This document shows positions 1-9,144 of a stretch of 64,000 bases of DNA, piece by piece; within the stretch, counting starts at the first letter, position 1, and every line of letters starts with the position of its first letter. Made by a program: the position numbers and the translations under genes. Below the pieces are notes generated by a model, which ran no database searches, was not told the origin of the DNA, and saw only the letters and a program-made list of their open reading frames with translations. The stretch covers positions 22,545 through 86,544 of the forward strand of contig SVGB01000014.1 in assembly GCA_015056565.1 (NCBI GenBank), in the 5' to 3' direction. This stretch comes from Butyrivibrio sp. GTDB taxonomy: Bacteria > Bacillota > Clostridia > Lachnospirales > Lachnospiraceae.

Positions 1-1
1 T

Positions 2-1384
2 GTAGGCTTTAGAAAAGCAGAAGATGATGACGAAATATATCTGAAATTCCAGGTTGTTGATACAGGTATCGGAATTAAAGAAGAGGATCTTTCAAAGCTC
101 TTTTCACCATTTGAGAGGATCGAGGAGATCAGAAACAGGACCATTGAAGGCACAGGTCTTGGCATGAGCATTGTCAAAAAGCTCCTTGCCCTTATGGATA
201 CAAAACTTGTGGTTGAGAGCGAATACGGCAAGGGCTCAGATTTTTCTTTTGAAGTAAAACAGAAAGTAGTAAGCGCAGAAGAAATCGGAGATTTTAAGGA
301 AAAGTATAAACTCTATCTAAAGAGCCTTAAAAAGTACCACGAGTCCTTTACGGCTCCTGATGCTGAGATCCTTGTGGTGGATGATACCGCCATAAACTTA
401 ACGGTGGTGAAGGGACTTTTAAAGAGTACGCTTGTTAAAGTGGATACTGCAGAGAGCGGAAAAGAGACTTTGGCATTAGTCACAAAAAAGAAGTATGATG
501 CCATATTCATCGACCACCGAATGCCTGAGATGGACGGTCTTGAGACCCTTGCAGCCATGAAGGAGCTGGAGGGGAATCTTAATACAGACACTCCATGCAT
601 AGCGCTTACAGCCAATGCTGGTTCTGGCGCAAGGGATGAGTACATTGCTGCAGGGTTTGATGATTATCTCTCAAAGCCTGTGGATGGAAAAGTGCTTGAG
701 AGAATGCTCATGCAGTATCTGCCAGAGGGAAAGGTTCTTGCAGCTTCAGCGTCAGATGCGTCAATGGAAGACGATAATAAGCCTGAGCTTTCTAAGGATG
801 AGCAGGGCGGAGGAGATTTTCTTGGAAGGCTACAGGGTGTGGACCTTAACGAGGCACTTACAAACTGCGGAAGCCGTGAGATACTGATGGACGTGGTAAA
901 AGAGTTCCTCATATCCATAGACAAGAAATCCGGCGACATTGAAAGCTTCGCAAATGATAAGGACTTCAGGAATTATACAGTTGCAGTCCATGCCCTTAAG
1001 AGCTCAGCAAGACTTGTGGGAGCCCTGCAGCTTTCTAAAGATGCAGCATATCTGGAAAAGTGTGGCAATGATGAGAATGCTGAAGAGATAGCTGCAAAAA
1101 CACCGGAACTTTTGGCACTTTACAGAAGCTACAAAGACAAGCTTTCTGCAGCAAATGAAGATGAAACATCAGATGATGACAAGGAACTTATTTCTGATGA
1201 CGAACTTGAAAGTGCATTTTCTGACATGAAAGAGCTGCTTGAGGCATATGATTTTGATACGGCAGATGGTATCATGGATATGTTAGATACTTACAAGATC
1301 CCTGATAGCAAGAAAGAGAAGTTCCTTAAGGTAAAAGAGCTTATGGCGGCAGTGGACAGAGATGCGCTTTTAGAGCTGTTATGA
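2..1384 (+). CDS. Hybrid sensor histidine kinase, C-terminal part (HATPase-REC-Hpt)
   Basis: This is the 3' part of a gene that begins before the window; the frame is open from base 2. The visible protein starts inside a histidine-kinase ATPase domain, with the G1 box DTGIGI, an F box and the G2 box GTGLGMSIVK. A receiver domain follows, with the phospho-acceptor Asp in FIDHRMPEMDG (codon at 512-514). A C-terminal Hpt-like segment carries the motif AVHALKSSARLVGA, whose His is the likely phosphotransfer site. It is a cytosolic multistep phosphorelay kinase. A response regulator gene starts 22 bp downstream, so the two probably form one signalling unit, perhaps controlling the operon that follows. 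The sensor part is not visible. The last ~70 residues are acidic and helical with no recognised domain. Confidence 0.9.
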   Translation, partial: VGFRKAEDDDEIYLKFQVVDTGIGIKEEDLSKLFSPFERIEEIRNRTIEGTGLGMSIVKKLLALMDTKLVVESEYGKGSDFSFEVKQKVVSAEEIGDFKEKYKLYLKSLKKYHESFTAPDAEILVVDDTAINLTVVKGLLKSTLVKVDTAESGKETLALVTKKKYDAIFIDHRMPEMDGLETLAAMKELEGNLNTDTPCIALTANAGSGARDEYIAAGFDDYLSKPVDGKVLERMLMQYLPEGKVLAASASDASMEDDNKPELSKDEQGGGDFLGRLQGVDLNEALTNCGSREILMDVVKEFLISIDKKSGDIESFANDKDFRNYTVAVHALKSSARLVGALQLSKDAAYLEKCGNDENAEEIAAKTPELLALYRSYKDKLSAANEDETSDDDKELISDDELESAFSDMKELLEAYDFDTADGIMDMLDTYKIPDSKKEKFLKVKELMAAVDRDALLELL

Positions 1385-1406
1385 GCAGATAAAGGAGACT
1401 TAACAT

Positions 1407-2177
1407 ATGGATAAAAGGGTTCTGCTAATAGGCGGTGGAAAGAGCTTTATGGTCACCTCTATAGCCAATGAACTAAAGAGCAAAGGCTTTGAAGTTATAA
1501 CAGCTCAGCCTGACGTAACAGAAATCGAGAGGATTGAAAATAAGCCATCAGTCTATCTTATCTATGTGGATGACATAGAGGATATGATGGAGCTGTTCGT
1601 ATACCTAAGGGATCGTACAGTTGAGGACGACTTATCCATCAGCGTTATAGGTTCTCATGATGAGATGGAAAAGATCTACGGCACTGCCCACAGGGACAAG
1701 ATCGCTGCGATATTTGAAAGACCTGTTAACGTAAAAGAGCTTGGTCAGAAGATGATAGAGGTGGTTGAAAAAGAAGACCTTCGCCTTCAGAAAAAGAGGA
1801 TCCTTGTTGTTGATGACGATGGCACAATGCTAAGGACCATAAAGAGCTGGCTATCAGAAAAGTATCAGGTATTTATGGTAAATTCCGGAATGGCGGCCAT
1901 AACCTTCCTTGCCAAAAACGAGGTGGATCTTATCCTTCTTGATTATGAGATGCCAGTTACAACAGGACCACAGGTTCTTGAAATGCTGCGGAGCGAACCT
2001 TCAACAAGCGGGATTCCTGTTATGTTCCTTACAGTCAAGAGTGACAAGGAAAGCGTTATGAAGGTGGTTTCACTTAAGCCTGAGAAATATCTTTTGAAAA
2101 CGATGCCACCGGCGGAGCTTATCGCGAATATAGACGAATTCTTCGAGAAACAAAAAGCAAAGAAATTCATGGAATAA
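1407..2177 (+). CDS. Response regulator with two receiver-like domains
   Basis: A 256-residue protein preceded by AAGGAG at good spacing. Residues ~133-250 form a standard CheY-like receiver: KRILVVDDDG (acidic pocket), LILLDYEMP (phospho-acceptor Asp) and a late conserved Lys. Residues 1-125 look like a degenerate receiver fold (MDKRVLLIGGGKSF start, no clear acceptor Asp). No DNA-binding or enzymatic output domain is present, so it probably works by protein-protein contact or as a phosphorelay intermediate. It sits between the hybrid kinase and a 102-residue unknown protein, all closely spaced. The kinase partnership is inferred from adjacency. Confidence 0.85.
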   Translation: MDKRVLLIGGGKSFMVTSIANELKSKGFEVITAQPDVTEIERIENKPSVYLIYVDDIEDMMELFVYLRDRTVEDDLSISVIGSHDEMEKIYGTAHRDKIAAIFERPVNVKELGQKMIEVVEKEDLRLQKKRILVVDDDGTMLRTIKSWLSEKYQVFMVNSGMAAITFLAKNEVDLILLDYEMPVTTGPQVLEMLRSEPSTSGIPVMFLTVKSDKESVMKVVSLKPEKYLLKTMPPAELIANIDEFFEKQKAKKFME

Positions 2178-2197
2178 ATAACTATTGGGAGGTTAAA

Positions 2198-2506
2198 ATG
2201 ACAGTCGGAAGAGAAGATCTTATCCATTCACTTGCAAAATCCATGGGTGTTGGTGGGGAGGCCCAGAAAAATCAGTATGTTGCCACAAAATATAACGCTG
2301 ACAGCGGCACAATCTTCACCAATGGTCACATGATCAATAAGACTACTATAGAGCAGGCAAGACAGTACTTTACAGTTCAGTACAGAAAGCTTGCAGAAAA
2401 GGACGATGAGGGCGCCAAGGACATGGCAGGCATTTATGAGGTTGCAATGGAGGCCATAAATATGATGATAGAAAGTGGTCAGGGCGGAGCACCAACTCAG
2501 GGATGA
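2198..2506 (+). CDS. Hypothetical protein (102 aa)
   Basis: A small soluble protein that starts 20 bp after the response regulator, with GGGAGG ahead of the ATG. I do not recognise the family. The N-terminus (MTVGREDLIHSLAKSMGVGG) looks helical and the C-terminal third is a predicted helix (AGIYEVAMEAINMMIESG) ending in a Gly/Gln tail. There is no signal peptide and no Cys. It is the last gene before a 265-bp gap containing a hairpin, so it may end the signalling transcription unit. It could be an adaptor for the regulator; that is only a guess from position. Confidence 0.7.
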   Translation: MTVGREDLIHSLAKSMGVGGEAQKNQYVATKYNADSGTIFTNGHMINKTTIEQARQYFTVQYRKLAEKDDEGAKDMAGIYEVAMEAINMMIESGQGGAPTQG

Positions 2507-2683
2507 CAGGCAATTCTAAGACAACAGGCTAAACCACAGGTATAGTACGGAAGCCTTGATTTTACCTATGCTTTCAGATATATTTATTTTATGTAAGACA
2601 AATGCATTTTTATGCAATAGTCGTACCAAAAAAACTTGAAAAAGGATTTGACAGTTTATGGAATATAGGGGCGACAAGTTGGT

Positions 2684-2739
2684 AATAAGCTCGGAGACGG
2701 GTCTTGAATTTACGTTCAGGACGTGGCTCTGAGCTTATT
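2684..2739 (+). other. Long stem-loop in the 2507-2771 intergenic gap
   Basis: The outer stem AATAAGCTC (2684-2692) pairs with GAGCTTATT (2731-2739). An inner stem GTCTTGAA (2701-2708) pairs with TTCAGGAC (2715-2722), with one G-U pair, over a TTTACG loop. An internal loop of about 8 nt per side separates the stems. A short TTATTTTCATT tract follows, so it could terminate the kinase-regulator unit. Alternatively it is a structured 5' leader of the secreted-protein operon, whose first ATG is 33 bp downstream. I see no other feature in this gap. Confidence 0.55.
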
Positions 2740-2771
2740 TTCATTAAAAATATAGTGCGAAAGGAAAAATC

Positions 2772-4574
2772 ATGGAAAACGCAATTAGAAACGCAATTAG
2801 AAACACAATTAAATATATGCTATTTGGAATGTTTGCAGGGGCGATATTTCTTTTGACACCAAGGACAGTCCATGCTGAAGTAAAAACCTATGAGATTGAA
2901 ATGATCGATGTTGGAGATGGAATTAAGGTGCCTGCTGATTATAACAATCTTAAGGTTAAAAATGAAAAGGGTGAGTATGCTGTTTTGCCAAATCCCACAG
3001 AGCAGACCTATGAGCCTGTTCCGATTCCCTTTGAAAAATGCACATTTGATGATATTGGATGGAACATGTCAAAGGAGCTTGAAGGTGGCTATAAGGTGAA
3101 AAAGTTTTTTATGTTTGACCTTAGACCGGAACGCGAAGTTGTTATGCGTCCACATGCAGAAGGGCTCCTTCCAGATTATAACACTAAAGACGGATATGAA
3201 TACTATGAAATAACTGATGGAGCCGGTAATCTGGTTTGCAGATATGGTTTTGATGCTCAGGTAGATCTCACATCTGGATTGCGACTGGTTTATCACATGA
3301 TGATTGCTGAAGAGGATGGAGATGTATCATGTACGACCTATGGCGATATTCAGCCATATAAAAGGGAAAGCGATGGAAAACAAGATATCGTCGTAGACGC
3401 TCTGGAAAAGCCCGGGGCTATATCTTATAAAGACGTAGAGCGCCAGATTCAGGAAGAATATATTTCCTCAACAATAGGTGGAGGTGACGAAGAATTTTAC
3501 CAGTCAGGACTCTATCTTAAAAGTCACACGACGCTTAAGGATGGAGAGATTGATAAATGTTACATGTATGACTACGATACTCCGGCATGGCATGAAAAAA
3601 ATAATAGCACTCCGGTCATAGGGGATGGCTCTGAGGACAGCTATATGCAGATGTGGTATGACTGCAAAGATCTTGAAATCTGGAGATTTGAGATTCCTTT
3701 GGGTAAGGATTATCAAAAGGGTTCAAATGTGCCACCACAACGATATCTTGATCGACAGATACCAACTGTTGTTCATCCAAGATACTCTGATGAAGCTTTC
3801 TATGCTTTGAAGATCCAGTATTTTAAGCCTGAATTGATGAGAGAAGGCGAATGCAAAGAGGATTTCTGGTATTTTACCAAGGAGGACTATGATTTTCTTG
3901 TGGCCAATAACATTACAAGTGCAGAAGTTATCTTTTCACAATACCCGGAAATGACCATCAAATATAGCGAGGCATTATATGACCATGAGGCTACGATAAA
4001 TGCGCTTAATAAAGCAATGCGTCAGCACAGGGATGCCATAAGCAAGATAACACAGGTAAATACTGAGGAAGAACCTAAAGATGGGGAAGGAGCACAGGAC
4101 AGCAAAACATCTGGAGAGAATGCAGGAGCTACCCCGCAGTATCGGGAAGGATATCCGTATTATACTCAGAAGATCACCGGAGATGTGCCACCAATAAAGG
4201 GCATGATTCCGACAATGTGTGAAACATGGATAAAAGATGGCCATTATCATGTGTCTCTCTATGATGATAATTGGAATCGTGTATGTAAGCAGGATCTTCC
4301 TGCAGGCGACTGGTATACCCATCAATATGTGTACTTTACGTTTATATCTGTTATGGATAATAATACTGTCGTATTTCAGATTGCAGGTTCAGACAGCCCA
4401 GTAAGTGGAAACATAAACTACGTACAAGAGTCAGATATTGAAACAGAAAATGGATATACAGGATCTACTGACTACTTTAACCGTGATGACTACTCAGGGC
4501 CTCTTGATCAGTATGAAGGTCAGCAGGAAATTGAATATCAGACTCCTACATTAAATGTACCAAATGAGGATTAA
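2772..4574 (+). CDS. Secreted protein of unknown function (600 aa)
   Basis: The N-terminus has a positively flavoured region, a hydrophobic core (YMLFGMFAGAIFLLTP) and a likely signal peptidase I site VHA|E near residue 36, so it should be exported. The mature part is acidic and rich in Tyr, Asp and Glu, as extracellular proteins often are, with only a few Cys. I recognise no catalytic domain. A low-complexity linker near residues 435-455 (EEEPKDGEGAQDSKTSGENAG) separates a long N-terminal part from a ~145-residue C-terminal part. The first codons carry a ~12-nt repeat (AACGCAATTAGA) in nearly three copies, which makes the first helix repetitive. The next gene, a lipoprotein, begins 4 bp after the stop, so the pair may act together at the cell surface. 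Confidence 0.75.
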   Translation: MENAIRNAIRNTIKYMLFGMFAGAIFLLTPRTVHAEVKTYEIEMIDVGDGIKVPADYNNLKVKNEKGEYAVLPNPTEQTYEPVPIPFEKCTFDDIGWNMSKELEGGYKVKKFFMFDLRPEREVVMRPHAEGLLPDYNTKDGYEYYEITDGAGNLVCRYGFDAQVDLTSGLRLVYHMMIAEEDGDVSCTTYGDIQPYKRESDGKQDIVVDALEKPGAISYKDVERQIQEEYISSTIGGGDEEFYQSGLYLKSHTTLKDGEIDKCYMYDYDTPAWHEKNNSTPVIGDGSEDSYMQMWYDCKDLEIWRFEIPLGKDYQKGSNVPPQRYLDRQIPTVVHPRYSDEAFYALKIQYFKPELMREGECKEDFWYFTKEDYDFLVANNITSAEVIFSQYPEMTIKYSEALYDHEATINALNKAMRQHRDAISKITQVNTEEEPKDGEGAQDSKTSGENAGATPQYREGYPYYTQKITGDVPPIKGMIPTMCETWIKDGHYHVSLYDDNWNRVCKQDLPAGDWYTHQYVYFTFISVMDNNTVVFQIAGSDSPVSGNINYVQESDIETENGYTGSTDYFNRDDYSGPLDQYEGQQEIEYQTPTLNVPNED

Positions 4575-4578
4575 TACT

Positions 4579-5124
4579 ATGGAAAAGAAAAAATATATAG
4601 CAGGTATTGTGCTTTTTATGACGCTGCTTCTTGCAGGCTGCGGAAAAGAAAATGTGGCAGAAACAAACTCTGGAACAGAGGTTAGTACTACAACGGACGC
4701 CAAGGCGCTTGAAACAGAGACAGAAACTTCAAATGAAGTATCAAAAGAGGAATTTGACCGCCTTGCAGCGGAGAATAAAGAGCTTTTGAATCAGGCTATG
4801 ACTCTTATGTATGAGCAACATCAGACTTTGGCAAATGAAGACCTTCTGCCATCATTTGAATCTGGTAAATTTTATACAGATACCACGATCAGACATCAGG
4901 AAATGACAGCTGCAGCTATGATGATGCAGAATGTGATCGATGGTACAAGCGACTATAGCTCGTTATTACCGGAGGTCCAAGACGTCAATATGCTTGAAGG
5001 AATCGAAATAGCGGACTTTGAAGAAGTTTCTAAGGAAGATCTTGAAGAGGCCATAAATGAGGTAAGAGCTCAGAACGAAGCACTTTCTGAGCTTATCAGT
5101 AAAATGTCGCCCAATAGCAAATGA
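4579..5124 (+). CDS. Small lipoprotein of unknown function
   Basis: A 181-residue protein starting at MEKKKYIAGIVLF. An in-frame ATG 24 bp upstream lies inside the previous gene; 4579 is preferred because GAGG sits 9 nt before it. The N-terminus is a lipoprotein signal with lipobox LLAGC, giving a lipidated Cys near residue 21. A Thr/Glu-rich tether follows, then a predicted helical segment (KEEFDRLAAENKELLNQAM) that may form a coiled coil. No known domain is recognised. It follows the secreted protein and precedes the ClpX-like ATPase, so it probably belongs to the same operon and would sit on the outer face of the membrane. Confidence 0.75.
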   Translation: MEKKKYIAGIVLFMTLLLAGCGKENVAETNSGTEVSTTTDAKALETETETSNEVSKEEFDRLAAENKELLNQAMTLMYEQHQTLANEDLLPSFESGKFYTDTTIRHQEMTAAAMMMQNVIDGTSDYSSLLPEVQDVNMLEGIEIADFEEVSKEDLEEAINEVRAQNEALSELISKMSPNSK

Positions 5125-5163
5125 TTGTATAAAAGCGATATACATCAGAGGTGAATTTCGGAG

Positions 5164-7125
5164 ATGATCAGATTATTCCAAAATAGGAACACTGTTAAAG
5201 GTTTTGCCTATATAGATTCATGGATCAATATGTACCTTAAGGAGGTAAGCATCGATAATGATGATGAACTGAGGGGCGTATTAAAGCTGATATTCTTTTT
5301 TAAAAATAATGAGGACATTTCAAAGAGGGATTATCCCTTGTTTTTGAGGGATTACTTTGGAACCCATAGAGACTCTGGCTTATATGGACGCTCAAAGTTT
5401 TCGCTGGTTTTGCAAAACAACAAAGAAGCAGTGGTTGAAATCGTGATAAGTGCACCCATTTCTGAAAGTGACAAAAAGCTGCTTATAAAGACAGCCGGAA
5501 TGCTTTGCGATGGAGAATGGACAGAGGATAAATTTGAAAGCGGGCTTAAATTTCTTTTATGGAATGCTGGTCAGCAGGAGGACCTTAGAGACAGGCGCTT
5601 TATGCTGGCAAACCTCCGCTATGGAATGGATAAGATCCTGGAAGATAAGGGCGAGATCGATCCGGACAGGATACCTTCAAACATTTTCTATCTGTTCAGG
5701 TTTCCCAAGATGCAGATTGAGTCTCTTGAGAGGTTCATAATCGCTCGCTATGAAGAATTCAATGGATCTTTAAGAGGAGAAAGAGATAAAGATGCCCTTG
5801 CCTGGTTTATAGATCAGGCAAGGGAGGTTTTTAAAGAATATCAAAATGGTAGAGAAGAGGCTCCTTTTTTCAGGCTCCTTTGTAATTTGCGTGAAGATAT
5901 AGAATATGATCATGAGTATTTTGAAACCCTTGCGGAACCGGTAATTGAGTGGCTTTTGGAGGAACTTCCTTTTGCATACTTTAGCTGGTTTGGTAATGAG
6001 GATGAAAAGCAGCCCTGGCAGGACGGAGAATACTTATCATCCATGGAGCTGCTTAGGGAGATGCATACTAATCTTTTTAAAGCCCCGGATGTAGAACCGT
6101 CAAGGCTCTATGCATATTTAAACCGCTTTGTCATTGGACAGAACAGGGCAAAAAAGATCCTGTCAACTGCAATTTATGGTCATATGAAGCGGATCAGGCA
6201 CAAAAGAGAAAAGTTTCTTCCTGACGCTGTGCTCCTGGTTGGCCCATCAGGAAGCGGAAAAACTGAGCTGGTGCGGCATCTTATCGACGCTACCATGCTT
6301 CCTGCTGCCATAATTGATGTTTCAGGAATGAACGGAAGCCAGTATTCAGGGGGACTTCACAGGGAACATCTTCTGATAGAACTATTAAACAAGGCAAATG
6401 GAGACCTTGAAAAAGCACAAAACGGGATACTGTTCATGGATGAGTTTGATAAGCTTCTTATCCCATCCTATGACAAAAACGGCATAGATACCCATGATGA
6501 GGTCCAGAGTCAGCTCCTTACTGTCATCGAAGGAAGTGAGATACCCGTTACCTTCAGAGACGAAAAAATCTTGTTCGATACCTCAAGACTTCTCTTTATC
6601 CTGGCAGGTGCATTTCAGGGAATTGAAGAGAATATAAGGGAAGATTCAGATAAGAACATGAAGACTAGTGGAAGCATAGGCTTTGATGCTTCACTACAAA
6701 AAGACAGCCAGGTAAAAATGGACTCAAAGAGTGTGACGACAGATGTTCTGATATCTTTCGGCATGAAGCGTGAGCTTGCTGGAAGGATTGGAAGCGTTGC
6801 TGTACTTGACGGTCTCTCTCGAGATGATCTTAAAAGAATCCTTACCCAGCCAAAGAACAGCATACTAGAGAGATTTCAGGATGAATTTAATGCTCTTTGT
6901 GGTGGGGAGCTTGTTCTTGAAGATGATGTAATTGAAAGAATAGTTGATAAGGCAATGTCTTATAAAGTTGGAGCCAGGGGCTTATCAATTGCTCTTAGAA
7001 AGATGCTTTCTCCCGTAATGTATGAGGCTCCGGATCACAGAGACTGCAGATGTGCAAAACTGTCTCTAAAAGGCGGCGAAATTTTTGCGGAGTGGATCAG
7101 CTCTTTTAAGGAGGCCATGCTTTGA
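5164..7125 (+). CDS. ClpX-like AAA+ ATPase with novel N-terminal region
   Basis: A 653-residue protein. The C-terminal half is a ClpX/HslU-clade AAA+ module: Walker A GPSGSGKT (residues 360-367), Walker B ILFMDEFDKL (Asp426-Glu427), an IGF tripeptide (505-507), the arginine-finger box ELAGRIG (Arg541) and sensor 2 GARGLS (Arg605). In ClpX the IGF loop docks onto the ClpP protease, so ClpP binding is possible. The usual N-terminal zinc-binding domain is absent; the first ~325 residues match no family I know and may recognise substrates or partners. AGAGGTG lies 9 nt before the ATG. The stop overlaps the TTG start of a second ClpX-like gene. An ATP-driven unfolding role is inferred from the family. 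Confidence 0.85.
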   Translation: MIRLFQNRNTVKGFAYIDSWINMYLKEVSIDNDDELRGVLKLIFFFKNNEDISKRDYPLFLRDYFGTHRDSGLYGRSKFSLVLQNNKEAVVEIVISAPISESDKKLLIKTAGMLCDGEWTEDKFESGLKFLLWNAGQQEDLRDRRFMLANLRYGMDKILEDKGEIDPDRIPSNIFYLFRFPKMQIESLERFIIARYEEFNGSLRGERDKDALAWFIDQAREVFKEYQNGREEAPFFRLLCNLREDIEYDHEYFETLAEPVIEWLLEELPFAYFSWFGNEDEKQPWQDGEYLSSMELLREMHTNLFKAPDVEPSRLYAYLNRFVIGQNRAKKILSTAIYGHMKRIRHKREKFLPDAVLLVGPSGSGKTELVRHLIDATMLPAAIIDVSGMNGSQYSGGLHREHLLIELLNKANGDLEKAQNGILFMDEFDKLLIPSYDKNGIDTHDEVQSQLLTVIEGSEIPVTFRDEKILFDTSRLLFILAGAFQGIEENIREDSDKNMKTSGSIGFDASLQKDSQVKMDSKSVTTDVLISFGMKRELAGRIGSVAVLDGLSRDDLKRILTQPKNSILERFQDEFNALCGGELVLEDDVIERIVDKAMSYKVGARGLSIALRKMLSPVMYEAPDHRDCRCAKLSLKGGEIFAEWISSFKEAML

Positions 7126-8762
7126 GTATTTATTCATTTTTTGAATCCTGCGATTACAGGACGGGAGCTTCGATGGTAAAGAGAGCCTGTACGATATTTA
7201 AAGAGCAGGAAGGGAAAAGTTTTTCAATATACGAAACTATTCTTTGGCTGTATTTTCACATCAGGACCTGTGTGCCAGAAGAAGACCAAAATGACGATAC
7301 CCTGATCTCAATGCTAAACATACTTGTTCCTCTAAAAAAAGAAGGAAAGTTGATAGATAGATGCCGCTTTGGAGAGATGATCAGAGAAGATAATGATGAA
7401 CTGGTTAAGGAGATAAAAAAGGCAAGGAGTGAAAGACTTCTAAACGATCAGGAATACATTACTCTTTATGGTGGCCGCACTTCATTTATGAGCGGCTGGA
7501 CACTTGCGCGTTATGCCTGTGCAAGGGATTTTCTGTACTGGTATGCATCAGACATTGGAACAGAATATGACAGATACCGCAGAAGAGGACTTATTCGCTA
7601 TATAGACACCCATGAGGAAGGAAAAGAAGTTTCTCCCATAGGTGGATGCAATTCATCCTGGTGCAGTGAACTGTCTGATGTCATGAATGTATTTAATGTG
7701 ACAAGGGATGAACTCTCAAACCGCGCTATTTCTTTTCTTGAAAAGAATACTCCAAGCGAGATCAAAAAGGAACTTGATACATATATAATTGGTCAGGACG
7801 AGGCAAAAGAGCTTCTTTCTGCTGCTGTTTTTAACCACTATTTAAGAATGGCTTACCCTGACAAGAGACTATACAAATTTAATGTCCTTGTCATTGGTCC
7901 ATCAGGAAGCGGTAAGACAGAGCTGGTACGCAGGATAAGGGAGCTGGTGGATGTACCTGTGGTATTAGAGGATGTATCAGCGCTGGTTGCAACTCCGTTC
8001 CGGGGAAGGAATAAGGAAGAGCTATTGCTTAGGCTCATTCAGGAAGCTTCCGGAGATCTGGAACTTGCAAAGCACGGGATCATTTTCTGCGATGAATTTG
8101 ATAAGCTGTGCAAACCAAACGGAGTAAGGGGCCATGACAATAACGACATGATAATGGGGCAGTTTCTTGGAATGATGGAAGGAGCTGTCATTGACACAGC
8201 GCAGCGAACAGGGAAAAGCAGCGATGATACAGATTTCGAGATAGATACCAGCGATATCCTGTTTGTCTGCATGGGAGCTTTTGAAGGACTTGAGGACATC
8301 GTGCTCAAGGATATGGCAAGTGAAGGAGACCAAAGCGGAGAAAATGCCTTTGGCCTTAAACCTAAGATATCTGGCCACAAGATAATGCATTCAAGGGATG
8401 TGGAACTTAAGCACCTTGTAGAGTACGGCATAAAACCAGAACTTGCAGGAAGGCTGTGCAATCTGGCAGTTCTTGATGCTGTGGACAGGGATCTTTTACT
8501 TCGCATCATGAAGGATGCAGAGGATAGCCCAATAAAGCGCATCCAGAAAGAGCTGTTTCTTGACGATAAGATCACTCTTGAATTCGAGGATGAAGCTCTT
8601 TTGTCACTGGCAGATCTTGCTTCGAAGACAGGAACAGGAGTGAGGGCTCTCAACGGAGTATTAAGAAAAGCTCTTGAAGACATTTTATTTAATGCACCGT
8701 CCATGGAAAAGGGGACAGTAGTAACGGTAACTAAAGAAATGATAGACAAGGCACATGAATGA
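7122..8762 (+). CDS. Second ClpX-like AAA+ ATPase (IGF loop altered)
   Basis: A 546-residue paralogue of the preceding gene, overlapping it by 4 bp. The start is TTG, chosen because AAGGAGG (7108-7114) lies 7 nt before it. Walker A is GPSGSGKT from residue 259, Walker B IIFCDEFDKL (Asp324-Glu325), the arginine-finger box ELAGRL, and sensor 2 lies in TGTGVRAL. At the place of the ClpX IGF loop it reads NAFGLKP, so ClpP docking is less likely. The N-terminal ~210 residues are unrelated to ClpX, have no zinc finger and differ from the N-terminus of its neighbour. The pair may form a mixed hexamer or act on different substrates; both ideas are inference. Confidence 0.85.
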   Translation: MSIYSFFESCDYRTGASMVKRACTIFKEQEGKSFSIYETILWLYFHIRTCVPEEDQNDDTLISMLNILVPLKKEGKLIDRCRFGEMIREDNDELVKEIKKARSERLLNDQEYITLYGGRTSFMSGWTLARYACARDFLYWYASDIGTEYDRYRRRGLIRYIDTHEEGKEVSPIGGCNSSWCSELSDVMNVFNVTRDELSNRAISFLEKNTPSEIKKELDTYIIGQDEAKELLSAAVFNHYLRMAYPDKRLYKFNVLVIGPSGSGKTELVRRIRELVDVPVVLEDVSALVATPFRGRNKEELLLRLIQEASGDLELAKHGIIFCDEFDKLCKPNGVRGHDNNDMIMGQFLGMMEGAVIDTAQRTGKSSDDTDFEIDTSDILFVCMGAFEGLEDIVLKDMASEGDQSGENAFGLKPKISGHKIMHSRDVELKHLVEYGIKPELAGRLCNLAVLDAVDRDLLLRIMKDAEDSPIKRIQKELFLDDKITLEFEDEALLSLADLASKTGTGVRALNGVLRKALEDILFNAPSMEKGTVVTVTKEMIDKAHE

Positions 8763-8812
8763 CAAATTGCATGTGCCATAAAAGATCACAGAGTGATCAT
8801 GGAGGAAAAAAT

Positions 8813-9121
8813 ATGAGCGGAATTGGTGTAAGCCAGAGATTGTTTCCGGAGCATTATCCGGAAAGAGGCGGCGATGATGATGAATATTTTGACCTTGAGG
8901 ATAATGATGCATCTGAGGTAAATAAAAATATCCCTAAAGAGGTTCTTGCAGAAGTTGAAAAAGAGCTTGATGAAAAGTTTAAGGACTATCCCAAGGGGAT
9001 GGGCTTTTGCCACATATATTGGACTCACAAAAAGCAGGCTCTTGAACAGCGGGGCTACACCTGGTTGAGTCCTCAGGATGTTGCGAATTCTGATCCGCAT
9101 AATAGAACTATTTATGACTAA
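8813..9121 (+). CDS. Small hypothetical protein (102 aa)
   Basis: The start at 8813 is chosen because GGAGG (8801-8805) lies 7 nt before it; a longer frame reaches back into the previous stop but has no ribosome site. The product is acidic (GGDDDEYFDLEDNDASE near the N-terminus) and ends in a more conserved-looking stretch, MGFCHIYWTHKKQALEQRGY then TWLSPQDVANSDPHNRTIYD. I do not recognise the family. The Cys-His-Tyr-Trp-Thr-His cluster could be structural or could bind metal. It lies between the ClpX-like pair and the Sel1-like genes in the same orientation, so co-transcription is likely; a substrate or adaptor role is only a guess. Confidence 0.7.
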   Translation: MSGIGVSQRLFPEHYPERGGDDDEYFDLEDNDASEVNKNIPKEVLAEVEKELDEKFKDYPKGMGFCHIYWTHKKQALEQRGYTWLSPQDVANSDPHNRTIYD

Positions 9122-9144
9122 AGAAAAGAAAGAGGATTGAGAAT

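Noticed and set aside
2772..2809. The ~12-nt repeat at the start of the secreted-protein gene as a phase-variation tract
   Set aside because: The unit length is a multiple of three, so copy-number change would not shift the frame, and fewer than three full copies are present.
8039..8779. Minus-strand open frame of 246 codons opposite the second ClpX-like gene
   Set aside because: It is rich in Ser and Arg with no recognisable family, and it lies wholly opposite a gene with clear AAA+ motifs; an antisense artefact of codon bias.
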